A stretch of DNA of 64,000 nucleotides from Marinobacter sp. F3R08 (GCF_018860425.1 NZ_JAHKPI010000014.1:310001-374000), one strand, 5' to 3'; numbered from the stretch's first letter, positions 8,132 through 17,550 are shown. The notes: generated by a model not told the origin, from the letters alone. Made by a program: numbers and translations.

Positions 8132-9850
8132 TTACGCGGGGTTAATCTCGGGGTCTTCCGAGGTGGTAATACAGACCCGGTTACGCCCTTCACCCTTGGC
8201 CTGGTAGAGGGCCCGGTCGGCGTAATGAAGAATGGTGTCACTGCTATCGCCGGGCTTTGCATGGTAGCCACCGACGCTGACAGTCACTGTTGTTCCGGTT
8301 TTGTGACTTTCCTGCTCTACGGATTCCCGGATTCGCCGAGCGATCCGGCTCAGAGTGCCTGGGTCGCAGGGTGACAGCAGAACCACGAATTCATCGCCGC
8401 CCCAGCGTCCCGGGTAGTCATAGGGACGGACGCCGGCTTTCAGCCACAGGGCTACGCGGCACAGAATCTGATCACCAGCCTGATGACCGAGGTTGTCATT
8501 GATGTGTTTGAAGTGATCAATGTCGAGCCAGATCACGCCAAAGCCGGTTTCCTGTCGGCGGGCACGCTGGATTTCCTCATCCAGCACCTCGTCCAGGCCC
8601 CGACGATTTTTCAGGCCGGTGAGAGGATCGATTCGAGCCAGTCGGTTCAACTCTTCCGTTCTTTGTGCGACTTTTTCTTCGAGCTCACGGGTAGAGTGGC
8701 CCAGGTTGTGCGCCATTTTTTCGAAGTGATCAGCCAGCCAACCAATCTCATTGTCCGGTTTATCCAGCCGTGGCAACTCGAAGCTGCCTTCCCGGACCTT
8801 TTCCACGGCATGCTCGAGGCCCATGATCGGCTTGAGAATGCGGGACTGGATGATCAGGTGAAACAGCACCAGTGTGAACAGCAATGTACCGAGGAATACG
8901 CCCACCAGTGGCCAGAGGTAGCTGGAAGGCACCAGCGTATTGAGGTCAAGGAGGGTGATTTCAAACCAGCCAATGGCGGGCAGAAAGGCAACCCCCGCCA
9001 GATGCTCTTTGCCATCCACAGTCACAAAACCGCTTTCCACCTGGCCGGCCTGGTCGCTGCGCTTCTTGAGCAATTGCAGCATACCCAGAATCTGCTGCTT
9101 GTCCTGAGGATCATCAAACAGCAGGTCCACGGTATTTTTCTGGCCTTCGGGTTTGATGATGCTGGCGAAATCGATGTAATTCCGATCGCGGTATAACTGG
9201 ATGGCCCCGTTGTAGTCCACGAACAGGGTGGTAATCCCTTCCTGACCGATATCGACAATATCCTGAAGGAATGCATCCAGGCTCAGACCGGTGCCGACCA
9301 TGCCGACAACCTCGCCCGCTTCGTTGCGCATCAGAACATCGATCCAGAGCTTGGTAACACCCAGCTCCGGATCCGGGTTGACGTTAAGATGAAAGTCCCG
9401 GCCCTCTTCAACAAGCTGGAAAAACCAGGCGTCATCGGGCTTGTCTTCATCGAGAACATACCGGAACTGGCTCCCGGCAAAGTCGTTTTCCGCGTTGTTG
9501 TAGTAGTAATGGCGATTGTTCAACAGCGCAACGAAGTAGGTGTTGTCGCGGAAATTGGTACGGAAACTTTCCATTTGCCGGATGGCTTCAGATTCCAGAG
9601 CAGCGTTGTCCGGATTGGCGGCCCAGTTGATCAGGGCAGAAGAGCTGGCCATTTGTCGCGCCAGGCCGATTTCCCGCTCCAGAGACTGCAGGAGCCGCGC
9701 ACTGTCGTAACGAACCTGGATTTCCGCGACCTGCTGCCCCCAGCGCTCGATAATACTCTCGGAGAGCTCCCGGTAGGCCAGCCAAGAGGCCAGCGACGCC
9801 ACAATAATCAGGCATGCGGCAAGGCCTAGGAAGCGGGTTTTCAAGCTCAA
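8132..9850 (-). CDS. Diguanylate cyclase with extracytoplasmic Cache-type sensor
   Basis: 572-residue membrane enzyme predicted to make cyclic di-GMP from two GTP. Helix 1 is at about 7-26. A periplasmic sensor of about 270 residues looks like a Cache fold (YYYNNAENDFAG and later KLWIDVLMRN). A second helix is at about 310-335, then a HAMP region and a coiled coil (STRELEEKVAQRTEELNRL). The GGDEF domain begins at DPLTGLKNRRGL. The active-site loop GGDEF at about 482-486 is intact, and RPYD five residues before it is an inhibitory I-site (RxxD), so product inhibition is likely. The ligand sensed is unknown. Confidence 0.92.
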   Translation of the reverse strand: MSLKTRFLGLAACLIIVASLASWLAYRELSESIIERWGQQVAEIQVRYDSARLLQSLEREIGLARQMASSSALINWAANPDNAALESEAIRQMESFRTNFRDNTYFVALLNNRHYYYNNAENDFAGSQFRYVLDEDKPDDAWFFQLVEEGRDFHLNVNPDPELGVTKLWIDVLMRNEAGEVVGMVGTGLSLDAFLQDIVDIGQEGITTLFVDYNGAIQLYRDRNYIDFASIIKPEGQKNTVDLLFDDPQDKQQILGMLQLLKKRSDQAGQVESGFVTVDGKEHLAGVAFLPAIGWFEITLLDLNTLVPSSYLWPLVGVFLGTLLFTLVLFHLIIQSRILKPIMGLEHAVEKVREGSFELPRLDKPDNEIGWLADHFEKMAHNLGHSTRELEEKVAQRTEELNRLARIDPLTGLKNRRGLDEVLDEEIQRARRQETGFGVIWLDIDHFKHINDNLGHQAGDQILCRVALWLKAGVRPYDYPGRWGGDEFVVLLSPCDPGTLSRIARRIRESVEQESHKTGTTVTVSVGGYHAKPGDSSDTILHYADRALYQAKGEGRNRVCITTSEDPEINPA

Positions 9851-9964
9851 AGAGGATCCCTCGCAGAATTTCTGGGTTTCTGGGTGTCAATAATAGAACA
9901 CTGGCTAACCAGTTTGTAGAAAAAACGGGCAGGATCTGACGAGCTTATGGCAGGGCGCGGATTT

Positions 9965-9990
9965 CGAGGGCTCGATAGTGAAAGCCCTCG
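9965..9990 (-). terminator. Hairpin after the metal-resistance operon
   Basis: CGAGGGCT (9965-9972) pairs with AGCCCTCG (9983-9990) across a 10-nt loop, just downstream of the DUF411 stop codon on the minus strand. No T run follows, so it may stabilise the 3' end rather than terminate on its own. Confidence 0.35.
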
Positions 9991-10004
9991 TCCGTTGGTC
10001 CGGG

Positions 10005-10454
10005 TTAGTTGTACCGGGAAAAGATCCGGGTCTGTCCCGCTTCATTGAACAGGATAACGTTGTAATGATCTTTCCGGTCGCCCATCTCCATCCCGGGTGA
10101 CCCGATGGGCATGCCCGGCACACTCAGGCCTTTGGCCTGGGGCGCTTCGCTGATCAGCCGCTTGATATCGTCCGCCGGAACGTGGCCTTCAATCACGTAA
10201 TCGCCAACGAAAGCGGTATGACAGCTGCCAAGACCGGCAATCAGGCCGGCATTGGCCTTGATCCTGCCCATGTTGTTGGTATCGGTTGCGTTCACCCTGA
10301 AGCCATTTTCTTCCAGGTGGTCGATCCAGTCGCTACAGCAGCCGCAGGTCGGGGATTTGTAAACGTGGATGCTCTGCGCGGCGCCACCGGCCAGAGCTGT
10401 GGTGCTGAATCCCAGGGCTGCCATCAGGCCAAGAGCCAGGGCGTTATTCTTCAT
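10005..10454 (-). CDS. DUF411 periplasmic metal-binding protein
   Basis: 149-residue exported protein. The signal peptide is MKNNALALGLMAALGFSTT with cleavage near ALA-GG. The mature part starts with the DUF411 hallmark SPTCGCCSDWIDHLEENGF (C37, C39, C40) and has a further CH pair (C78, H79) in GLGSCHTAF. DUF411 proteins are commonly found in copper and other metal-resistance clusters and are thought to bind metal in the periplasm; this is family knowledge and not shown by the sequence. An in-frame ATG 33 bp further upstream exists, but 10454 is preferred: GAGGT lies at ideal spacing and overlaps the stop of the upstream 38-aa gene. Last gene of the MerR-ATPase operon. Confidence 0.88.
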   Translation of the reverse strand: MKNNALALGLMAALGFSTTALAGGAAQSIHVYKSPTCGCCSDWIDHLEENGFRVNATDTNNMGRIKANAGLIAGLGSCHTAFVGDYVIEGHVPADDIKRLISEAPQAKGLSVPGMPIGSPGMEMGDRKDHYNVILFNEAGQTRIFSRYN

Positions 10455-10464
10455 GGCAAATACC

Positions 10465-10581
10465 TCAGTGGTGATGTTGATGCTCACTTGAGCCTTTGTT
10501 GTCGGAATCGGAAAGCCAGAACCACCAAACGATGGCGGCCATCAGCGCAAATCCGCCGACGTTGACCAGCAGGGTTTCCAT
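10465..10581 (-). CDS. 38-aa single-span membrane peptide with His-rich tail
   Basis: A short gene with three independent supports. AAAAGGAG sits 8 nt before the ATG. The ATG overlaps the ATPase stop codon as TGATG, which implies translational coupling. The stop codon overlaps the Shine-Dalgarno of the DUF411 gene. The product starts [14 protein letters not shown], continues through a helix ending IVWWFWL (about residues 4-23) and ends in SSEHQHHH. The helix resembles the N-terminal anchor of some cupredoxin-like proteins found beside Cu ATPases, but no cupredoxin domain follows. A small subunit or metal-handing partner of the ATPase is an inference. Confidence 0.8.
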   Translation of the reverse strand: METLLVNVGGFALMAAIVWWFWLSDSDNKGSSEHQHHH

Positions 10582-13157
10582 CAGATCCGCTCCTTTTGCT
10601 GTTCTGGATCACTGTTACTGCTGTTCTGTTCCAGGCGGTGACGGGGCCGGAACAGCCTGAGACGGTTGGCGTTCGAGACCACGGTGACCGATGACAGGGA
10701 CATGGCGGCGCCGGCCAGAATCGGGCTCATCACTATGCCCCAGACAGGGTAGAGCAGGCCGGCGGCCACCGGGATACCCAGGGAGTTGTAGACGAACGCA
10801 CCGAACAGATTCTGCTGGATGTTTTTAACCGTGGCCCGGGAGATCTCTATGGCATCGGGTACACCGTGAAGAGAACCACGCATCAGGGTAATGCCGGCAC
10901 TCTCGATGGCCACATCGGTGCCGGTGCCTATGGCAAAACCGACATCCGCTGCCGCGAGGGCCGGCGCGTCGTTGATGCCATCGCCGACCATCGCCACTGT
11001 GTGCCCCTCGCCGCGCATTTCATTGACCACCTGGGCTTTGTCTTCTGGCAGCACTTCCGCCCGGTAGTCATCAATACCGGCCTTTTTCGCGATGGCCCTG
11101 GCGGTGGCATCGACATCGCCGGTTACCATCATGACCTTGATGCCTGCCTCATGAAGGCGATGGATAGCGGCCCTGGAGTCCGCTTTGATGGCATCGGCCA
11201 CGCCGATGACCCCGAGAGCCTCGTTGCCCAATGCCAGGAACAGGGGCGTGCCGGCCTCATCGGTGATGGAACGGGCGGCATCGGCCAGGTCGTCGAGGGC
11301 GATGCCCAGATCTTCCAGCCAGCGGCGGTTGCCCAGACGCAGGGGTTTGTCGTCGAGATGACCCTGCACTCCTTTGCCATTGAGGGCTTCAAAACCGGTC
11401 ACCTTCCCGGGCTGGACATCGTGTTCCTTGGCTGTGGCCAGAATGGCCTCGGCCAGCGGGTGTTCGGAGTGTTGCTCAAGACTGGCCGCCAGGGCCAGCA
11501 GGCGTTGCTCATCCCCGTCGCTGGCATGAACCCGGGTCACTGTCGGGTGACCTTCGGTGATGGTCCCGGTTTTGTCCAGAATCACCAGATCCAGTTTGCC
11601 TGCGGTTTGCAGGGCGTCACCCTGGCGAATCAGCGCGCCGTATTCAGCGGCCTTGCCAACGCCGACCATCACTGACATGGGTGTGGCTAGGCCCAGGGCA
11701 CAGGGGCAGGCAATAATCAGCACCGTCGTTGCGGCCACCATCATATGCACCACCGCCGGCTCTGGACCCACGTTGTACCACACCAGCGCCGCCACCACGG
11801 CGATCAGCATGACAGTGGGCACGAATACCGATGAAATCTTGTCCGCAAGGCGGCCGATGGCAGGCTTGGAGCCCTGGGCTTTCTTTACCAGTTTGATAAT
11901 CTGCGCCAGTGCCGTGTCACTGCCCACCCGGGTGGCCTGGTACACAATCGAGCCATGGGTGTTCAGGGTGCCGGCGGAGACTTCATCGCCTTCTGCCTTG
12001 CTTACCGGCATGGGCTCACCCGTGAGCATACTCTCGTCAATCCGGGTAGAGCCTTCGGCAATCATGCCATCGACCGGCAACTTCTCCCCGGGCCGGACCC
12101 GTATGTGGTCGCCCTTGCGGACTTCCTCCACCGGAAGATCCTGCTCCTCACCGTCACGGATCACCCGTGCAGTCTTCGCCCGGAGGTCCAGCAGCCGGCG
12201 CACAGCCTCCGATGTCTTGCCCTTGGCCCGCAGCTCCAGGGCCTGGCCCAGATTAATCAGACCAATGATCATGGCCGAGGCTTCAAAGTACACATGGCGC
12301 GCCATCTCAGGCAACGCGCCCGGAATGCTGGCCACGACGATGGAGTACAGCCAGGCGGTGGCTGTGCCGAGAGCAATCAGAGTGTCCATGTTGGCGTTGT
12401 GATGCCGGAATGCCTTCCACGCTCCGGTGTAGAAATGCCCGCCTGTGGCGGCCATCACAACCAACGTCAGCACACCCAGTCCAAGCCAGGTGCCCTGATT
12501 GGCGTCCGTCACCATCATGGTGCCAAAGCCCATGCCCCAGACCATCAGCCCGAGCCCAAGGCCAAGACTCACCGCCATCTTCAGTAGCAGCGTCCTGTAC
12601 TGCTTTCTGTCCTCTTCCTGCTTGCGGTCATCCGCCTCGTCTTCGTCTTCGATAACGCTGGCGCCATAACCGGCACTCTCCACCGCGTTCACCAGCGCCT
12701 CAGGATCCGCATTACCGCTTGCCGTGGCGGTATTGTCTGCCAGGTTCATATGGGCATGGCTGATACCGGCCACCGACATCAGGGCCTTCTCAATGGTATT
12801 CACGCAGGACGCACAGGTCGCGCCGGTCACCGCGAGGTGAACCTGCCCGTTCCCGGAAGATTCAGGCCCGGTATCGTCGGACCTCGCCGCCGTCTCTGGA
12901 GCCTGGTGCGCAGATTCCGCAGTGCTGGCACCGTCCTCAAGAGGTTCTGCCGGGAAGCCGGTTTTGGTAACAATCCGGGCCGCTTCAGCGGCATCGATGC
13001 CTTCCGGTAGGGCGACGGTTTGCTTTTCCAGATCGACCTCAACCAGCTCGGGGTTGCCAGTCAACGGTTCCAGGGCGCTGCGAATCTTCTTCGCACAGCC
13101 CTGGCACGAAGCCCCGGAAATGCTGAGAGTCGTTTGTAAAACAGGTGCGTCAGTCAT
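10581..13157 (-). CDS. copA: Cu(I)-exporting P1B-type ATPase (CopA-like)
   Basis: 858-residue heavy-metal P-type ATPase of the inner membrane. Two N-terminal HMA domains carry GASCQGC (about 15-21) and GATCASC (about 111-117). Then come the transmembrane metal site CPC at about 480-482 ([13 protein letters not shown]), the phosphorylation site DKTGT near 527, the SEHP motif of P1B ATPases and [12 protein letters not shown] near 724. The last helices contain AFVYNSLG and AAMSLSS, the YN and MxxSS signatures of Cu(I)-transporting P1B-1 pumps, so Cu(I) (or Ag(I)) efflux is well supported. It starts 6 bp after the MerR-family gene and ends overlapping the 38-aa gene, so it lies in a single operon. 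Confidence 0.94.
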   Translation of the reverse strand: MTDAPVLQTTLSISGASCQGCAKKIRSALEPLTGNPELVEVDLEKQTVALPEGIDAAEAARIVTKTGFPAEPLEDGASTAESAHQAPETAARSDDTGPESSGNGQVHLAVTGATCASCVNTIEKALMSVAGISHAHMNLADNTATASGNADPEALVNAVESAGYGASVIEDEDEADDRKQEEDRKQYRTLLLKMAVSLGLGLGLMVWGMGFGTMMVTDANQGTWLGLGVLTLVVMAATGGHFYTGAWKAFRHHNANMDTLIALGTATAWLYSIVVASIPGALPEMARHVYFEASAMIIGLINLGQALELRAKGKTSEAVRRLLDLRAKTARVIRDGEEQDLPVEEVRKGDHIRVRPGEKLPVDGMIAEGSTRIDESMLTGEPMPVSKAEGDEVSAGTLNTHGSIVYQATRVGSDTALAQIIKLVKKAQGSKPAIGRLADKISSVFVPTVMLIAVVAALVWYNVGPEPAVVHMMVAATTVLIIACPCALGLATPMSVMVGVGKAAEYGALIRQGDALQTAGKLDLVILDKTGTITEGHPTVTRVHASDGDEQRLLALAASLEQHSEHPLAEAILATAKEHDVQPGKVTGFEALNGKGVQGHLDDKPLRLGNRRWLEDLGIALDDLADAARSITDEAGTPLFLALGNEALGVIGVADAIKADSRAAIHRLHEAGIKVMMVTGDVDATARAIAKKAGIDDYRAEVLPEDKAQVVNEMRGEGHTVAMVGDGINDAPALAAADVGFAIGTGTDVAIESAGITLMRGSLHGVPDAIEISRATVKNIQQNLFGAFVYNSLGIPVAAGLLYPVWGIVMSPILAGAAMSLSSVTVVSNANRLRLFRPRHRLEQNSSNSDPEQQKERI

Positions 13158-13163
13158 TCGAAA

Positions 13164-13607
13164 TCACCCCTTACTCTGTTCGTCTGCATCGCAACAGGGC
13201 GCCGGATCATCCCAGTGTTCGATCAACCGGCAAATCGTATGACCATCCGGCGTACCATCGGGCATGTCTTGCCAGGCAGCCAGCGCCGCAGTCATTCGTT
13301 TGCGCAGTTGCTGCAGTTCCCGAATTTCCCGCTCAACCTCTTCCAGGCGATGCTGAAACACATCCCGAACCATCGGACAGGGTGAATGATGGTCGTCCGC
13401 CTGTTCCAGAATCTGTCGTATCTCCGGCAATGAAAGCCCCAGTTGCCGGGCCTTCCGGGCAAACTTGAGCCGCCGCAGATCCTCGGCATCAAACTGCTGG
13501 TAGTTGTTGTCCGGATTCCGGGTCGGTTTCAGCAGGTTCTCGCGGGTGTAAAACCGAACCGTATCGGGATTTACGCCAGCGGCTTCCGCAATGTCTTTTA
13601 CTTTCAT
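13164..13607 (-). CDS. MerR family metal-responsive regulator
   Basis: 147-residue MerR regulator. The helix-turn-helix is MKVKDIAEAAGVNPDTVRFY, with YQQFDAEDLRRLKFARKARQ and a long dimerisation helix (about 80-110). Cysteines are C77, C126, C138 and C139. In the MerR family position 77 is Ser in Cu(I)/Ag(I)/Au(I) sensors such as CueR and Cys in divalent-metal sensors such as ZntR, CadR or PbrR. The CueR-type C-x7-C loop near 112-120 is absent. The protein therefore looks like a divalent-type sensor although it heads an operon with a Cu(I) pump. It probably activates its own operon from the promoter at 13714-13745. Confidence 0.88.
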   Translation of the reverse strand: MKVKDIAEAAGVNPDTVRFYTRENLLKPTRNPDNNYQQFDAEDLRRLKFARKARQLGLSLPEIRQILEQADDHHSPCPMVRDVFQHRLEEVEREIRELQQLRKRMTAALAAWQDMPDGTPDGHTICRLIEHWDDPAPCCDADEQSKG

Positions 13608-13713
13608 CGTCTGTTGCCACTTCGCAAAGGGAAGGTCGTCAGAAATTCATCGCTTATGTCGATGCCGAGTTGGGACTAGCCGCAACAGGGCAGATAGCCA
13701 ACACACTGAGGAT

Positions 13714-13745
13714 AGCCTAAAACCTGTGAGCAACTCACAGGTCAA
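13714..13745 (-). promoter_or_regulatory. MerR-type promoter and operator
   Basis: On the minus strand TTGACC (13745-13740) and TAGGCT (13719-13714) are separated by 20 bp, the overlong spacer typical of MerR-activated promoters (19-20 bp rather than 17). A perfect 9-3-9 dyad, ACCTGTGAG TTG CTCACAGGT, occupies 13742-13722 inside that spacer, where MerR proteins bind. It lies about 105 bp upstream of the MerR-family ATG and should drive regulator, ATPase, 38-aa peptide and DUF411 together. Confidence 0.75.
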
Positions 13746-13777
13746 AGGGTTTTTGAAAAGGAAGAATCGGGAGAGGG

Positions 13778-14092
13778 CTACTGGCTCCTGGAGCGCAGAA
13801 ACGTGCCGCAGGTCTTACACTGGTCCGGCGCCATGAGCTTTGCCTGCCAGCCAAGCTTGTGACCACAGGCCGGACACGCCAGCTTCAGTTGCAGAACAAT
13901 GATCGGCGTGATCAGGGCGGCGATCAGAACACCCAGGGGCCCCCAGCTGTCACCGCTGGACAACCCCAACTGACTGCTGAATACCAGAATTATGGTCAGC
14001 GCCACAAACGCGAAAATGAAATAGTTCCGGTTCCAGCGTTCCCACTGTCGAATTTTCTCATCCTGTTCCGGACTCAGGTATTGTGCGGCCAT
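13778..14092 (-). CDS. Membrane protein with C-terminal zinc ribbon
   Basis: 104-residue protein of unknown function. After a hydrophilic N-terminus there are two hydrophobic segments (about 23-42 and 50-70). A cytoplasmic four-cysteine ribbon follows: CPACGHKLGW, then CKTCGTF about 19 residues later. The pattern suggests a structural zinc site. CAGGTGA precedes the ATG. It is followed on the same strand by the metal operon, but its stop lies on the far side of that promoter, so it need not be functionally linked. No family is recognised. Confidence 0.75.
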   Translation of the reverse strand: MAAQYLSPEQDEKIRQWERWNRNYFIFAFVALTIILVFSSQLGLSSGDSWGPLGVLIAALITPIIVLQLKLACPACGHKLGWQAKLMAPDQCKTCGTFLRSRSQ

Positions 14093-14142
14093 AGAGATTC
14101 ACCTGAAATGTTTAGCCGTATCTTGGGGGTGGACCGCAGCAA

Positions 14143-16410
14143 TTACAATCCGGAACCGACAGCACTGGTGACGGACAGAATTCCAGAGGCCAGGGCCTGC
14201 TCAAGGTCGGCCACGGGAATCGGCCGGCTTATCAGATACCCCTGGGCAACGTTGCAACGGTGATTCTTCAGGAAGCTGAGCTGCTCCTCGGTTTCCACAC
14301 CCTCGGCGACCACCTGAATACCCAGATTGTGGGCCAGATTGATCACCGCCCGGGTGATCACTGCATCGTCATGACGTTCGGTGACGTTTGTGATGAACGA
14401 TCGATCGATTTTAAGCAGGTCGACCGGAAAATCCCGGAGGTAACCCAGAGACGAATAGCCTACCCCGAAGTCATCGATGGACAGGTGTATACCAAGCTGG
14501 TGCAGACGGGTTAGCTGATTCAGGTTGTGCTCGATATTCTGGATGAAGATCTCTTCGGTCAGCTCCACTTCCAGACGATCCGCCGGCACACCTTCCAGCG
14601 TCATTGCTTCCCGGATGTGATCGACCAGATTCTCGTCGTCCAGTTCCCGTCCCGAAAGATTGACGGCAATGCGAAGACGCTCCTGTGGCGTACCTTTCCA
14701 TGCGGCAAGCTGCCGGCAGGCTGCCATTACCACCCAGCGTCCGATGTCGGTGATCCGACCACTCTCCTCCGCCAGGGGAATAAATTCGATCGGTGACAGC
14801 AGGCCGCGACGGGGATGGCGCCAGCGGATCAGTGCCTCGACACTCTGGATTTCACCGGAGTCCAGGTTCAACTGAGGCTGGTAAAAAAGCACGAATTCGT
14901 TATTGGCCAGGGCCTGGCTGAGGTCCTTGTCCAGCTCCAGACGCATGACCTCCCGCTCCTGCATGCCTTCGGTATAGAACTGGTAGGTATTTCTGCCCTG
15001 TTCCTTGGCACGGTAGAGCGCAACGTCTGCATTCCGCATCAACGTATCCCCGTCCAGACCGCTTTGCGGATACACCGCCACCCCCATGGTGCAGGTAATG
15101 CTGTGGGACTGACCCTGGACATCGAAAGGCTGGGCAAAGCACTGCTTGATCTGCCCCAGCAGGTGAATGATGTCGTCCAGGTTGTCCACCTGCTGCTGGC
15201 AAAACATGAACTCATCGCCGCCCGAGTATGCGACCAGCAGCCGTTCATTGCTGAGACGATTCAGTCTCTCGGACACCTTGATCAACAACTCGTCCCCAAC
15301 CTGGTGGCCGAGGGAGTCGTTGAGCGTCTGGAAGCGATCCAGATCGAGCATAACCAGGGCAACCTGGCGCATCTGACGATCAGCAATGTTCAGCGTGTGG
15401 GACAAGTCCTCCATGAAGAACCGGCGGTTTGCGAGCCCCGTAAGGGTGTCGGTAGATTCCAGACGCACGAGATCCTGCTGAATCGCCATGCGCTGTTCGA
15501 TTTCCAGGTCCAGTTCCTGCCGGGTTTTCAACAGGTCGCGTCTGCGTTTGAGAATGAGCTGTACCAGCAGTGTGGTCAGGCTGGTCAACAGACCCATTAA
15601 CAGGAAGGTTGCAAAGGTCATCACCGGCCAGTCGCTATACTGGTTTTCGACCCAGTCAACGGATGGGCGCAGGGTTAACGTCCAATCTAGAGTCGGCAGG
15701 TTAACGGGGTGGCTCTGGGAAAAGTCGGGACTGACCGTTTGTGAGTCGTTCAGTTCATAGCTCAGTTCGTCAGCTTCGTTGATTTCGATGCGGAAGGACT
15801 CGAGAACCCGTTCAGTGAGAAGCTGACGGGCGAGCACGTCCATCTTGAACACGCCGGCCATAAAGCCATTGTTTCCGGGCCCTGCACCTACCGGCGCATA
15901 GATCACCATGCCTTTGCCGCCCTGGCGCAAATCGATAATGCCGGACAGATTCCAGGTGCCAGATTGTTTCGCCAGTTCCAGTGCCTGCCGACGTGTTTCG
16001 TTGAAGGCAACGTTGTAGCCGATGACCTCTTCGTTGTCGGTGATTGGCTCCACCCAACGGATAATAAAATCCGGGTCAATCCATTCAATGGCCTGGTAAA
16101 CGCCGAAGTCTTCGAGGTGGTTTTGAGCGTCCTGTCGCCATTCCTGTTCGGTTTCGCCGGGGTTTGCCTCCAGGCGCTTGGCCATGCGCCGGATCGCTTC
16201 GGCGTGCACCAGGAATTCCCGTTCAAGATGATTGGTCAGAGCCCGGGCTTCATTGGCGAGGTTTGCTTCTATCTGGCGTTTATCCTGTTGAACCAGTCCG
16301 TAGTGAAGGCCAGCGGCCAGAACCAGAAAAACCAGAAAGATCACCACCGGAAATGCCGGGCTCAAAAGACCGGACACAACAACTTTGGGTGGTGATACAC
16401 ATTGATCCAC
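14143..16410 (-). CDS. CHASE-GGDEF-EAL cyclic di-GMP enzyme
   Basis: 755-residue membrane protein. A helix at about 16-36, a periplasmic CHASE-type sensor (about 45-270, with IEWIDPDFIIRWVEP and GYNVAFNETRRQAL) and a second helix near 275-300 precede a GGDEF domain with an intact SGGDEF loop at about 395-400 and an EAL domain. EAL motifs are complete: EALIRWRHP near 524, NLSGREL, ELTEEIF, IDDFGVGYSSLGYL and VVAEGVET. Phosphodiesterase activity is therefore likely, and the cyclase half may be active or may bind GTP as an activator. No clear RxxD I-site precedes GGDEF. GTG start at 16410 with GGAG at good spacing. Confidence 0.9.
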   Translation of the reverse strand: MDQCVSPPKVVVSGLLSPAFPVVIFLVFLVLAAGLHYGLVQQDKRQIEANLANEARALTNHLEREFLVHAEAIRRMAKRLEANPGETEQEWRQDAQNHLEDFGVYQAIEWIDPDFIIRWVEPITDNEEVIGYNVAFNETRRQALELAKQSGTWNLSGIIDLRQGGKGMVIYAPVGAGPGNNGFMAGVFKMDVLARQLLTERVLESFRIEINEADELSYELNDSQTVSPDFSQSHPVNLPTLDWTLTLRPSVDWVENQYSDWPVMTFATFLLMGLLTSLTTLLVQLILKRRRDLLKTRQELDLEIEQRMAIQQDLVRLESTDTLTGLANRRFFMEDLSHTLNIADRQMRQVALVMLDLDRFQTLNDSLGHQVGDELLIKVSERLNRLSNERLLVAYSGGDEFMFCQQQVDNLDDIIHLLGQIKQCFAQPFDVQGQSHSITCTMGVAVYPQSGLDGDTLMRNADVALYRAKEQGRNTYQFYTEGMQEREVMRLELDKDLSQALANNEFVLFYQPQLNLDSGEIQSVEALIRWRHPRRGLLSPIEFIPLAEESGRITDIGRWVVMAACRQLAAWKGTPQERLRIAVNLSGRELDDENLVDHIREAMTLEGVPADRLEVELTEEIFIQNIEHNLNQLTRLHQLGIHLSIDDFGVGYSSLGYLRDFPVDLLKIDRSFITNVTERHDDAVITRAVINLAHNLGIQVVAEGVETEEQLSFLKNHRCNVAQGYLISRPIPVADLEQALASGILSVTSAVGSGL

Positions 16411-16690
16411 AAGTTACTCCGTGCCCTGAATCAGTGGTGCCAGTCAGTGGCAACACCAGCACAATTATGAGCTATTTTTATTCGCTACGGCCATCAGTTC
16501 CTTGATTCCGTTCCGGGGCGAGTCGACTCAGGCCGCCACTGGGCCTCTGAATAGTTTTACCAGAGTGCGGGGCGGATACACACCCATCATTTGCATAAAT
16601 GCGTGCAGCGCAGATGCCGGCAAACGGGTGGCAGCGGTCTCAGTGTGCTTGTGGCGTTGAAAGATAGACACCACTGGTGCAGATCCGTGC
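16411..16690. other. 280-bp spacer without a recognisable gene
   Basis: Lies between the CoA-binding protein gene and the CHASE-GGDEF-EAL gene. I found no ORF with a ribosome-binding site, no strong hairpin with a T tract and no tRNA-like fold. It must hold the promoter of the GGDEF-EAL gene on the minus strand. Confidence 0.5.
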
Positions 16691-17128
16691 TCAGCGATGT
16701 TCAGAAACGGTGGGAATGCCCAGACGGGGAATTTCCTGTTTTGGACAACGATCCATCACGACGGTCAGTCCCGCGGCTTCCGCCCGGGCAGCGCCTTTTT
16801 CGTTGATGACGCCAATTTGCAGCCATACGACCGCGATATTGAGATCAATGGCCTGTTCTATGATGGCATCTGTGCGCTCTGGTGCCAGAAACACGTCAAC
16901 CATATCCACCGGTTCCGGCAAACTCTTCAGGTCGGCGTAAACGGTTTCGCCAAGCACCGTTTTGCCTGCCAGCCGGGGGTTCACCGGAAGGATGCGGTAG
17001 CCTTGGGTCTGGAGGTATTCCATCACTTCGTGGGAAGGCCTGCTGGTCTTCTCGCTGGCGCCAACGAGGGCGATGGTTCTGACGGTTGTCAGGATGTTGC
17101 GTAAATGATCCGGTGTATTGCTGGGCAT
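16691..17128 (-). CDS. CoA-binding domain protein (YccU family)
   Basis: 145-residue Rossmann-type CoA_binding_2 protein closely resembling E. coli YccU. Landmarks are TIALVGASEKTSRPSHEVM, GYRILPVNPRLAGKTVLGE, VDMVDVFLAPE, WLQIGVINEKGA and VVMDRCPKQEIPRLG. The frame is open 105 bp further upstream, but the start MPSNTPDHLRNIL at 17128 gives the normal family length and leaves 23 bp after the folX stop. Its biological role is not established in the family. Here it follows folE-folX and is probably co-transcribed with them. Confidence 0.87.
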   Translation of the reverse strand: MPSNTPDHLRNILTTVRTIALVGASEKTSRPSHEVMEYLQTQGYRILPVNPRLAGKTVLGETVYADLKSLPEPVDMVDVFLAPERTDAIIEQAIDLNIAVVWLQIGVINEKGAARAEAAGLTVVMDRCPKQEIPRLGIPTVSEHR

Positions 17129-17151
17129 GATGCTGGCGGAACCTTGTTTGA

Positions 17152-17526
17152 CTAACGGTGTGCCTGAAGGCAGACAGATACGGATTCTGCGTAGCGTAGC
17201 GCGTGGGGCTTGTCGATTTCCACCTCGGCCCACTGCACCGCCTCATGGCCCATCACGATGGACAGAACCTCGTGGGTAAGGCGTTCGAGCAGAGCAAACC
17301 GGTTGCCATCCACATGACCAATGATCTGTTTGGTAATGGTGCGATAGTTCAGAGCGGCGGAGATTTCGTTCCGATTGACCGCTTCCGAGGCATCGTAGGT
17401 CAGACAGACGTTGATCAGCACATCCTGCTGATTGTTGATTTCCTCTTCCTTAATGCCGATATAGGCTCTGAGCAGCAGATCCTTGATTCGGACTTTTGCC
17501 AGGTGATTCCCGCTGTCCTCTGTCAT
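17152..17526 (-). CDS. folX: Dihydroneopterin triphosphate 2'-epimerase FolX
   Basis: 124-residue tunnelling-fold enzyme. It resembles E. coli FolX more than Fol[49 protein letters not shown] and [17 protein letters not shown] all follow the FolX pattern. FolX epimerises dihydroneopterin triphosphate to dihydromonapterin triphosphate on the way to tetrahydromonapterin. It sits 24 bp after folE, whose product makes its substrate precursor, which supports the assignment. A FolB-type aldolase remains a weaker alternative. Confidence 0.87.
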   Translation of the reverse strand: MTEDSGNHLAKVRIKDLLLRAYIGIKEEEINNQQDVLINVCLTYDASEAVNRNEISAALNYRTITKQIIGHVDGNRFALLERLTHEVLSIVMGHEAVQWAEVEIDKPHALRYAESVSVCLQAHR

Positions 17527-17550
17527 GTGGCCTCCCTAGAGTCGGCGGTT

